Positions 53,843-63,130 of a stretch of 64,000 nucleotides of DNA are shown here, in pieces; position 1 is the first letter of the stretch; each line of letters opens with the position of its first letter. Source of the stretch: Anolis sagrei (Eukaryota; Chordata; Lepidosauria; Squamata; Anolidae). Location of the stretch: NCBI RefSeq assembly GCF_037176765.1, contig NC_090024.1, positions 249,007,953 to 249,071,952 on the forward strand. The letters run 5' to 3'. The position numbers were made by a program, and so were the translations under genes. The notes under the pieces were generated by a model. That model saw only the letters and a program-made list of their open reading frames with translations. It searched no databases and was not told the DNA's origin.

Positions 53843-54190
53843 AAAAGAAAGCCATGCTGATGGCTGTCGTCTCGCCGAGTCCATTCCGCTTCTCATAATC
53901 CGTTTCCATATCTATTGTCGTCATTGTCCTTGTCAGTCTGCCAGATTACCAAAGGCCTGGTCCCTCATCCACGTTTTTAATTTCCCTCTAAAGGAGAGGA
54001 GGGATGAAGATGACCTTATTTCCCTGGGGGGTGAATTCCACAGGTGGGGGGTCACCACCGAGAAGGCCCCGCCCCTCATCCCTGCCAGTCTAATTTGTGA
54101 GGGCGGGGCCGAGAGCAGGGCTTCTCCAGAAGATCTTCAATTCCTAGGTGGGACATAGAAGGAGATACTTTCGGACTGGAACCGTTTGGG
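53843..54190 (-). mobile_element. Old L2 3' fragment
   Basis: Reverse L2 end (CACCGAGAAGGCCCCGCCCC; AGCAGGGCTTCTCCAGAAGA), more diverged than its neighbour. Followed by repeat X 54195-54270. Confidence 0.7.
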
Positions 54191-54273
54191 GTTTTATAGG
54201 AATCACTGAGTTGCTGTGAGTTTTCCAGGCTGCCTGGCCATGTTTCAGCAGCATTCTCTCCTGACGTTTATTT

Positions 54274-56150
54274 ATTATTATTTATTTCTTGCATTTATTG
54301 ACCGCCCCTCTCAGCCCGAGGGCGACTCGGGGCGGTGAACAGCAACAAAGAAGGACAATGTACAGTGAATCACGACAGTACAAACCATACATATATAACA
54401 CAACATACACTTATACTAAAAATCCGCTTCGTCAAGTCCTGGGGTCATAGCCGAAATTCGTAGTCCTAGTTCATTCCAGTGTCATTCCATGATACACTCA
54501 GTTGAAGGCCTGCTCGAAGAGCCATGTTTTCAGGCCCCTACGAAAGGCCATCAAGGAGGGCGCCTGCCTAACTTCAGTAGGGAGGGTGTTCCACAGCCGG
54601 GGGGCCACCACCGAGAAGGCCTGCTCCCTCGTCCCCGCCAGACGTGCCTGTGAGGCAGGCGGGACCGAGAGACGGGCCTCCCCGGATGATCTCAAGGCCC
54701 TCGTGGGCTCGTAGGCCGAGATGCGGTCTGCAAGGTATTTTGGGCCGGAACCGTTTAGGGCTTTGTAGGATAACACCAGCACCTTAAATTGGGCCCGGTA
54801 GCAAATCGGCAGCCAGTGGAGCTGGGACAGCAGGGGCGTTGTGTGCTCTCTGCGTCCTGCTCCCGTTAACAACATGGCTGCCGCGCGTTGGACTAGCTGA
54901 AGCTTCCGGGCCATCTTCAAGGGCAGCCCCACGTAGAGAGCATTGCAGTAGTCGAGGCGGGATGTGACCAAAGCGTGTACCACCGTGGCCAAGTCCGACT
55001 TCCCAAGATACGGGCGCAGCTGGCGCACGAGCCTAAGCTGTGCAAATGCTCCCCTGGTCACCGCTGAAACCTGAGGCTCCAGGCTCAGCGATGAGTCCAG
55101 GGTCACACCCAAGCTGCGAACCTGCGCCTTCAAGGGGAGTGCGACCCCGTCCAGCACAGGCTGTAACCCTATACCCTGTTCGGCCTTGCGACTGACCAGG
55201 AGTACCTCTGTCTTGTCTGGATTTAGTTTCAGTTTGTTCGCCCTCATCCAGACCATTACAGCGGCCAGGCACCGGTTCAGGACTTCGACGGCCTCCTTAG
55301 TAGCAGGTGGGAAGGAGTGACAGAGTTGGACATCATCTGCGTACAGGTGACACCGCACCCCGAAACTCCGGATGATCTCACCCAGCGGCTTCATGTAGAT
55401 GTTAAACAGCAAGGGGGACAAGATGGAACCCTGAGGAACGCCACAGATCAACGGCTGTGGCGCTGAACAGGAGTCCCCCAGCAACACCTTCTGAGTACGA
55501 CCCTCCAGAAATGACCGGAACCACTGCAAAGCAGTGCCCCCAAGACCCATCTCTGCAAGGCGCCCCAGAAGAATACCGTGGTCGACGGTATCGAAGGCCG
55601 CTGAGAGGTCCAGGAGCACCAACAGGGACACACTCCCCCTGTCTAGCTCCCGGCGCAGATCATCCACTAAGGCGACCAAGACCGTCTCAGTACCATGCCC
55701 CGGTCTGAAACCAGACTGTGCCGGATCCAGATAATCCGTGTCTCTCAAGAATACCTGGAGTTGTGAGGCCACCACGCTTTCCATGACTTTGCCCAAGAAG
55801 GGAAGATTGGAAACAGGCCGAAAGTTGTCCAATTTAGTGGGGTCGAGTGATGGTTTCTTCAACAGCGGCTTTACGACAGCCTGTTTTAGGCTCGCTGGAA
55901 TCTTGCCTTCCCGAAGGGAGGCATTAACCACCACCGTTACCCACTCGGCCAATCCCCCTCTGGCCTCCTTTAGAAGCCAGGATGGGCAGGGGTCTAGGAT
56001 GGACGTGGTGGGTCATTCCTCCAAGTATCTTGTCCACATCCTCGGGTTTCACAAACTGAAAAGAATCCAACAAAATCGGACAAGCAGGTGCTTGTGTCAC
56101 ATCCACAGAGACTGCATCTAATGTGGCGTCCAGCCCACATTTCACCCACA
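54274..56150 (-). mobile_element. Young L2-type LINE with long reverse transcriptase frame
   Basis: The minus frame 54498-55952 is open for 484 codons. It holds fingers FRPVSNLPFLGKV, motif A LLDLSAAFDTVDH, motif B GVPQGSILSPLLF, motif C HLYADDVQL, and the L2 C-terminal part to LKTWLFEQAF. The element continues upstream to about 56150 in another frame (FVKPEDVDKILGG), so one frameshift lies near 55950. It is 5'-truncated, lacking the endonuclease. The 3' UTR ends in an AT-rich tail at 54274. Confidence 0.93.
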
Positions 56151-56429
56151 TCTATGGCAGGCATCCTCAGAGGTTGTGAGGAATATTTCTTCCTTTGCTT
56201 TGTTTTGATCCCACCTTTCTCTCAACATAGGGACTCAGGCTGGAAAACACAATCCAGGTGGACTTCTACGCTTTGTTCAAGAACCTCCAGAGAAGGAGAC
56301 TCCACCAGGCTCAACAACAGCAGCGGTTGAACATCTCTGACCATTGGGAAGACTTTCCAAATATTCAGATGGAACCTACTTTATGGGAGTTTGAATCTAT
56401 TACTTGGTGTCTCCAGAACAGCAGATATC

Positions 56430-56600
56430 AAACTGGTCCGCTCGTCAGTGTGACAACCTTGCGGAGATCTTAACACAGCTCTCACGTCCTCCCCTCAGCC
56501 TTCTCTTCTCCAGACCAAACATCCTGAGTTCCCTCAGCTGCTCCTCAGAGGGACCCATGCCTTCCAGGCCTTTGACCCTTTGTGTTCGCCTTGGAGTCCA
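56430..56600 (-). mobile_element. Old CR1 scrap
   Basis: TCTCTTCTCCAGACCAAACA and CCTCAGCTGCTCCTCAGAGG resemble reverse CR1. 56180-56430 and 56600-56950 are unassigned. Confidence 0.45.
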
Positions 56601-56949
56601 CCTCCTTGGAGTGTGCCTTGCCCAGGGTCAGCCAGAGGATTGCCATGGTCAAGAGGCAACGGGAGCCATAGTCCAATGTTCCAGCCCTAAGTGGACATCT
56701 GCAGAGCTGAAAACCAGGAGCCCTACCTCAGGGAGGGATTGGTCAAGAGTGACCTTTCTCCAGCCGTTGGTCATCCATCAATTTGTTGAGCCAAAGGGCC
56801 AGGCAGGAGAGCCAGGCCTTGTGTAAACAGTTTCATCCTCCTCCTCCTCCTGCAAGTGGCATTGCCCAATTCTTTCGAAATGCATTCGGCAAGGTGTAAC
56901 CTGAGACCAGGTTTAAGGAATGGGTGGTGTGGGCCAAGGGCAGCCCTTG

Positions 56950-57120
56950 GGGGCATTTACACTGCAGAACGAATGCAGTTCGGCACCACTTGAACTGCCA
57001 CGGGGCTGTAGCCTTTCTAGCTCTGCAGTCTCCTCTGCCAAAGAGTGCTGCAGCCTCACCAAACTACAAATCCCAAGGTTCCTAGCAGTTAAAGTGGTGT
57101 CAAAGTGCATCAGCGCTACC
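56950..57120. mobile_element. MITE family 2, full copy
   Basis: TTACACTGCAGAACGAATGC and AGTTAAAGTGGTGTCAAAGT ends around TCTGCCAAAGAGTGCTGCAG. 57120-57605 is unassigned. Confidence 0.65.
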
Positions 57121-57604
57121 CTTCCATAGAGATCATTTCCATGCCTTTGCTAGTGCAATTGATGTGAGAAACAGCAGGCAAAATCTCAGAGAATGTGCAA
57201 ATACACGAGAGTGTTTCAGGCTACAGCCTTCTCTCTCCTCCAGGCGTTTACGAATCCAGCCTTCTCCCTCCTCTCTGTCCATCAGCCCTTCCACCTAATT
57301 CTGGTGATTGCTGCTGATCCTTGACCATATTGGAGATATTTGTGAATGCACAGACACGGGTCTGGATGCTAGAGCAGGGCTTCCTTCTCTCCCATTGTCT
57401 TCATGTCCAGATAGTAGACTTTGCTTAGTTGTTTCATGCTGCTGCTATTAAGGAGTTTGGCCAGGTGTCGGGAATGCCCAACATCTCTCTCCAAACACCT
57501 GTCCTAGTTATATGTCACCTTGTCATGCCCAGCATTTTTAAAAAAATTAATTATTGCATTTGGCCCTGCCATTGGTTTTTAATGTGTCGTGTTATTGTTA
57601 TTGT

Positions 57605-58065
57605 TTATTGCTATGTTTATGAAGCCTGCTCCCTCCTCCCTATGGCATATTCCCCTCAAACTTGATCCCTGGCCCTCATCCTGACTCTTCTTCGCCTTCT
57701 CTTCTGCAGGCCAAAGATGCCCAGCTCTTTAAGCCGTTCCTCATGGGGCTTGTTCTCCAAACCCCCCTGAATCCTTTGAGTGGGCCACTTTCTCTGGACA
57801 TATTCTAGCTTAGAGTCAACCTATTAGTGTCTATTTCTCTTTTCTGGAATGTATTGTGTTCGTTTTGGCCAATCAGCTCTCTCATCTGTTGAGGTTCTTT
57901 TGGATCCCAATCCTGTCCTCTGGGGCATTCCCTCCCAATTTGGTCCCATCTGCAAATGTGATCAGCCTGCCTTCTAATCCATGGTTGTCCAAGTCCTTAC
58001 TGAAGGTCCCAAATAGCTCTAAAGGCCCAGGACAGGAGCCCCTTGGTGGCCCCCACCGGGCCCTT
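57605..58065 (-). mobile_element. Old CR1 fragment
   Basis: Reverse CR1: AAAGATGCCCAGCTCTTTAA, CTGTCCTCTGGGGCATTCCC, CTGCAAATGTGATCAGCCTG. Confidence 0.7.
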
Positions 58066-58282
58066 CTTCTCACCTGGAGGAGGAGGAAGAGCAGGAGGAG
58101 GAGCCGTTGGAGAGAAGCGCCCTTTGCGTTGCGCCAGTTAACCAGTGTGGTCAAAAGTCAGGAGGCCATGTCCTGACTTATCACCTCAGACATAACACAC
58201 ACACCCCACCACCAATCTTTCCATTTCCCATTAATGTACAGACTCAGAACGAGGCTCAAGATGTTGGGAAGTTCAGAGAAAC

Positions 58283-58288
58283 TTTATT
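58283..58288 (-). terminator. Gene D polyadenylation signal AATAAA
   Basis: AATAAA 235 bp past the stop. The following TCTCTGAACTTCCCAACATC aligns with the gene B 3' end. The longer UTR relative to gene B reflects extra sequence between stop and signal. Confidence 0.75.
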
Positions 58289-58522
58289 GGTGGACCTTGT
58301 GCCTCCTGTCGGCAATCCCTGTTGGGTCTGGGCGTCTTCCAAGGGAGAAAGAGCCTTGGCGGTAGGTGGGTTCAAAGGGGACTGGGAAGGAGACCCAATC
58401 TGGATCCACAGGTTCTTTCTTCCATCATTGCATTGCATCACGAAGCGTGCAGGTTGCAAGGGCTTCAGGTGGGAGCAGAGTGGGAAGCCTGGCAGGAGGC
58501 CTCATCTCTTCTGGAGTCCAGC

Positions 58523-58536
58523 TCAATAGTAAATCC
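58523..58536 (-). CDS. Gene D terminal coding exon
   Basis: After acceptor CGTTCTAG the exon completes a Gly codon, then reads ATT TAC TAT TGA (Ile-Tyr-Tyr-stop). The UTR that follows (CTGGACTCCAGAAGAGATG) aligns with genes B and C. Confidence 0.8.
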
Positions 58537-59917
58537 CTAGAACGAGAGAGGAAAGGTCCGTCAAGACATGAGTCTTCACCCTCACTTTGGGCATCACCCA
58601 GAACATTGCTCCAGGGCTTGAACCCCAAGGTAGCATTGCCCAGTTGTTGCTCTCATAGTTGTTGTGTGCCTTCAAGTCATTTCTGACATGGCAACCTTAA
58701 GGGGAACCTGCCATTGGGGTTTCTCAGCAATCGGGTTCAGAAGAATATTGAGCCTTGTTAGTATAAATCAGGGATGGGCCAACCAGGGCCCTTCCTCACT
58801 CCCTCCCTCCAGGTGTTTTGGACTGCAACTCCCACCATTCCTCACAGCCTCGGGCCCTTTCCTTTCCTGCCTGAGGCTGTGAGGAAGGGTGGGAGTCCAA
58901 AACATCTGGAGTGAGGGCCCAAGTTGGCCCAGGCCAGATCAAAATGTAATTTTTTGTACAGAGCTGGTGATGTTTGTGTGGCTGACTTCAAGAGAAAGGC
59001 CTTCCTGATTTTGGAACGAGACCTCTGCTCTCGGCCGGCCTGCGTTTCAGTTCAAGGCGGGACCTCCAGGCAAGTTGGAGGCGCAGAGCTCGCTTTCCTG
59101 GCCCATGGAATGAGCACAAGACCCCAACAGCGTTTTCCCCTAGGAATCTCTAGGTTCCTTCAGCAGAACTCTCTGCGATCCCTGGTGGAGAGGTCACACT
59201 CTCATCACATCTGCAAATAATCCTGTCCCTCAAAGTGGGGCCTGCCAAGAGGGGCCCCCTCCACCCCGCTTTGGGGTCATTGCTTTGGTCTTACCGTGGT
59301 GGCCACAGGTCTTTTCGCACTGCGCCTTGGTCTCAAAGTTGTTGGCGTTGCCCTCACAGCCTCCGTAGGTGAAGCCCTCACACCTCTTGGCCGCGGCGTT
59401 GTAGAACCAGCGGGAGAGCATGGCGTAGCAGGAGCCTTGGTCTTTGGGCAGCGTGCAGGGGTCTGAGGAGTGGAACAGGAGGCCGGCATCTCAGTGGACA
59501 GCGCTTTAGCCGCCACAGCTCCATGCTATGGAAGCACGGGAGTTGCAGTTTCACAAGGCCTTTAGCCTTATCTGCCAAAGAGGGCTGTTTTCCCTGCCAA
59601 ACGACAACTCCCAGGATCCCAATGGTTGGAGCCATGGCCCTCAAAGTAGTGTCAAGTCGCATTAAGTCCACACTGTAGATGCACCCTAGGACCCAGTGGA
59701 GCAATGGATTCAAACTTTGGGAAGAGAGGTTTCCCCTAAATGTTAGGAAGAAGGTGCAGGTGTTTTGGACTTCAACTCCCACCATTCCTAACAGCCTACC
59801 GGTGCATTGACCACCTGATCTTCCACCCTTACCTGTCGCTCCATCCACGGAGGGCAACTGGGACCAAATGGCCAGGAGAGCCACCAAGAAGAGGGGGAAC
59901 CTTCTGCCGGTCTTCAT
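58523..59917 (-). CDS. Gene D: secreted single-Kunitz protein, 88 aa
   Basis: Three exons: signal 59833-59917, Kunitz 59295-59462 and terminal 58523-58536. They give 267 nt, or 88 residues plus stop, all phase 1. This is the classic three-exon layout of reptile single-Kunitz inhibitors: signal, one domain, short tail. The domain has canonical spacing with Tyr at P1 (GSCYAMLS), which suits chymotrypsin-like targets. The 758-bp intron where genes B and C keep a WAP exon holds a MITE but no recognisable WAP remnant. A second in-frame ATG lies 15 nt upstream (59932), but the chosen one has A at -3 and the better context. Promoter box, terminal exon and 3' UTR are shared with gene B. Confidence 0.88.
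58768..58938. mobile_element. Palindromic MITE family 1 in gene D intron
   Basis: Both arms present (GGGATGGGCCAACCAGGGCC; GGGCCCAAGTTGGCCCAGGC). It occupies the interval where genes B and C keep a WAP exon; 58940-59294 is unassigned. Confidence 0.75.
59295..59462 (-). CDS. Gene D Kunitz-domain exon
   Basis: This exon is 168 nt, phase 1 to phase 1, acceptor ACTCCTCAG and donor GTAAGA. Spacing is 8, 15, 7, 12, 3 with SRWFYN and FTYGGCEGNANNF signatures. P1 is Tyr. Confidence 0.93.
59510..59692. mobile_element. MITE family 2 in gene D first intron
   Basis: CATGCTATGGAAGCACGGGA at left, AGTCCACACTGTAGATGCAC at right. A MITE family 1 scrap lies at 59757-59800. Confidence 0.7.
59833..59917 (-). 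CDS. Gene D signal-peptide exon
   Basis: ATG at 59917-59915, 28 codons plus one base, donor GTAAGG. The leader core is FPLFLVALLAIWSQLPS, very close to gene B. Confidence 0.88.
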
Positions 59918-59969
59918 GCTGCTCAGCTGCATCCAGGGGAGTCGTGTCTTGGGCTGCTGTGGGTCCTGA

Positions 59970-59975
59970 TTTAAA
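59970..59975 (-). promoter_or_regulatory. Gene D TATA-like box
   Basis: TTTAAA in GGCTTTAAATCAGGACC, 53 bp above the ATG, matching the gene B box in sequence and place. Confidence 0.6.
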
Positions 59976-60404
59976 GCCTCCTTGATTGACACTCAGCTCG
60001 GCCCGCAATTAGGCCAGAAGACGATGGAAGTTCCCCAAGAGGCTGGACGAGGGGAACAAACCTGTTTGGCGGTTCCTCCTCAATTAGGGGCTCTTGTCCC
60101 TGTCGCAATGGGCCTCCCAGCCTTCCTCTATTGCATGGCCACCCTGAGGCCCAACGGTCACACAGAGACCCCAATCCCTGTGGCTGCTGACCAGATGGCC
60201 ATCTATTGAGAAGGCTTGGATTGGGTGCTCCTGCATGCCAGGGAACTGGACTGGGTGGCCCTTGGGGGACTTTCCAAAGGGTATTTTTATATTTGATGCA
60301 GTCTCTTCTCAGAGAAATGGAGCGAGGATCTTGTACTCTCCTTAAGGAATTCAAAAAAGGAAAGATTCAAAATATGATATGTGTCAGATCTCCTTTTCCT
60401 GGGC
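59976..60404. other. Upstream of gene D, unassigned
   Basis: Weak CR1-like words near 60190-60290; no other gene seen. Confidence 0.35.
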
Positions 60405-61285
60405 AAGGCTCGAGAGCATGTGGTGGCCTCGCAACTCCAAGGGTTCCTGGATGAAACACATTATCTAGACCCATCTCAGTCTGGTCTTAGGCTTTGCTGT
60501 GAGATTTAGATGGCATTGGTCACCTTGGTAGATGATATACGTAGAGAACTAGATAAGGGGAGTGTGTCCCTACTCCTTTTCTTAGACCTTTCAGGGACTT
60601 TCAGTGCCATCAATCATGGTGTCCATCTGGATCGCCTCGTGGGCCTAGGACTAGGGAGCGCTGTTTTGCCGTGGCTCCGGTCCCTCCTGGAGGGTTGGGT
60701 CCAGAAGGTGACACTGGGGGACTCCTGCTTGACCTCATGGCTTTTGTCTTGGGGGGTCTCCCGGCAGGGTTCAGTACTGTCCCCCATGCCATTTAACATC
60801 TACATGAAACTGCTGGGCAGGATCATCTGGGGTTTTGGAGTTCGGTACCACCTCTATGCAGACGACACCCAACTCTATCCCTCTTATCCACTGGATGCCA
60901 AGGATGCCGTCCTGACTCTGAACTGGTGTCTGTCAGCAGTGATGGACTGGATGAGGATGAACAAACTGAAATTGAATCAGACAAGGCAGAGGTCCTCCTG
61001 GTCAGTCGGGGGGCCAATCAGGGTCTAGGGTTGCAACCTGTGCTGGACGGGGTCACACTTCCCCTGAAGGTGCAGGTCTGCAGCTGGGGCTCCTCCTGGA
61101 CTCAGCCCTGACCCTGGAGGCCCAGGTGTTGGCCGGGAGGTCCTTCGCACAGCTAAGGCTGGGACACCAACTGCACCCATACCTTGAAAAGCCTGATCTG
61201 GCCATCACGGTGCACGCTTTAGTCACATCTAGACTAGATTGCTGTAGTGTGCTCTATGTGAGGCTGGCCCAGAAGAGTGTTCACC
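60405..61285 (+). mobile_element. Old L2-type LINE fragment
   Basis: Forward frame 60510-61028 encodes VTLVDDIRRELDKGSVSLLL, then YHLYADDTQLYPSYP. Later frames give VLDGVTLPLKVQV and LVTSRLDCC. Several frameshifts and stops; diverged. Confidence 0.9.
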
Positions 61286-61414
61286 TTCACAGCCATGGCC
61301 AGGATACATTGTCAAATGCTTTCTCTGCATCTAAAAATATCAAATCCACCTGCTTTTCACTCTGGATCTTATACTATTGGAGGTAGAATCATTTTTGTTG
61401 CTACTTCTTAACTG

Positions 61415-62030
61415 TAATTTTCTACTGTTACTCTGTTGCGCAATGGGTCTGAACGATTCCATCAGCGCTGCCTCCAGAAAATCCTGCAAATCTCTTGGGA
61501 AGACAAGCGGACAAACGTCAGTGTGCTGGAAGAAGCAAAGACCACCAGCATTGAAGCGATGGTCCTCTGCCATCAACTCTGCTGGGCCGGCCATGTTGTC
61601 CGGATGCCCGACCACTGTCTCCCAAAGCAGTTGCTCTACTCTGAACTTAAAAACGGAAAACGGAACGTTGGTGGACAGGAAAAGAGATTTAAAGATGAGC
61701 TCAAAGCCAACCTCAAAATCTCTGGCATAGACACTGAGAACTGGGAAGCCCTGGCCGTTGAGCGCTCCAGCTGGAGGTCAGCTGTGACCAGCAGTGCTGC
61801 AGAATTCAAGGAGACATGAGTGGACGGCAAAAAGAGAAACGTGTCAGGAGGAACGCGCGTCAAGCCAACCCTGACCGGGACCGTCTTCCACCTGGAAACC
61901 AATGCCCTCATTGCAGGAGAAGATGCAGGTCAAGAATATAGGGCTCCACAGCCACCTACGGACCCATAAGGAAACCCATAGCGGAAGACCATCTTACCTG
62001 TCCAACGAGGGATCACCTAAGTAAGTAAGT
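61415..62030 (+). mobile_element. LINE 3' end (zinc-finger-tailed family)
   Basis: Frame 61436-61819 reads RFHQRCLQKILQISWEDKRT, LCHQLCWAGHVVRMPDHCLP, RFKDELKANLKISGIDTENW. After a frame change it continues with a Cys/His-bearing end and an (AAGT)n tail. Clade not fixed; parent of the 15.7 and 16.6 kb pieces. Confidence 0.75.
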
Positions 62031-62069
62031 AAGTCTGAACAAAATGTCTTTATTCTATAGGACGTTGGA

Positions 62070-62812
62070 AGCCGGGGTGCCCGAAGAGAGATTGTTAGAG
62101 ATTTCCTGAAGTGATGGGCTTTAGAGTCTTTAATGGTACAACAAAGTCTTTATTAAGGAACAAATCTTCAAACAACACTTCAAGGCTTTCTCATTCTAGT
62201 CTTTAAGAGACTGGCACTGACTTGGATTCACTGTACTCTCTCAGCATGAGGAAGAACCCTTTATAATCTCTCCCAGGCCGTCCATCATCTAGGCCTCGCT
62301 GGTCTGAGTATTACTACCGATCCCCAAATGCGTTTGGAAATCGAGTAAACCTACCAGACGAAACTAGAAGATATTTCAGCTGGAATTCCGTGGTTCTGTC
62401 AAGCTGTCCTGTGGGGACTTCAGGGCTGTTTTCCCTCTGGTGCTGTGAGGCTGAGAGATTGTGAGCTCTCAGCCAGAGCTTTTGGGATCTTTTCCTTCTC
62501 TTTCCCTGATGGTTCCCGGATGGTCCCCAGAAGGTTTTGAGGAATGAAGCCTTTCCTACGGGACAAACTGATCTGCGTCCTATAGACTGGCTTCCTTGTG
62601 GGTGACTGACCAAAATGGTTCCTCTCTCTTCCCAGAGCCCAGAATAAGGGGCGGAACCAAAGCTAAATGATGATGATGGACAGGTGGCTTGCCCTATAAC
62701 TGCAAAGTATAACAGGAAAGCCACCTAGCTGCAAAATCCCAAGCCTGGGGTTGCAAGCAAACACTTAATGCAAAGCAAATAAAGTTGGAGCCCCTGGTAC
62801 CGCCATACCAGA
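62070..62812 (-). mobile_element. Solo LTR fossil, family L-1, inverted
   Basis: On the minus strand GGTACCAGGGGCTCCAACTT, AGGGCAAGCCACCTGTCCAT, AATAAAGACTTTGTTGTACC align with 48077-48832. The left boundary is approximate. Confidence 0.6.
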
Positions 62813-63130
62813 ACAACTTTGGTGAAATGCTTATTGGGTATTAGGGTATTGGAAAATTGTTTTAATTTGCTTCTCTTAGCTCGCCAAAGAGGCGACCCCT
62901 CTTTGTTGGGGCCGCAGGGTCTCTCCTCCTGGGGCAGACCCTCCAAAGTTTGATTGATTGATTCAGCTAACTTCCCACTAAGGAATACTCATCCCAGTTT
63001 CGCCCTCATTGTCCTCATGTTTACTGTTTAAAAAGATCCAGACTTTTCTTTGTTTATGTTGACCCACTCCAATCAAGAAACGATAGCTTGGTCTTTGTAT
63101 AGAAGTCAAAGATATTTTGTATGTATTTGA
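62813..63130. other. Unassigned stretch
   Basis: No recognised content. Confidence 0.35.

Noticed and set aside
55457-55734. Arg/Pro-rich frames opposite the L2
   Set aside because: They are antisense shadows of the L2 reverse transcriptase gene.
59930-59932. Upstream in-frame ATG of gene D
   Set aside because: It would add five residues before the hydrophobic core and has T at -3; the next ATG has A at -3 and matches the MKA/MKT starts of the paralogues.
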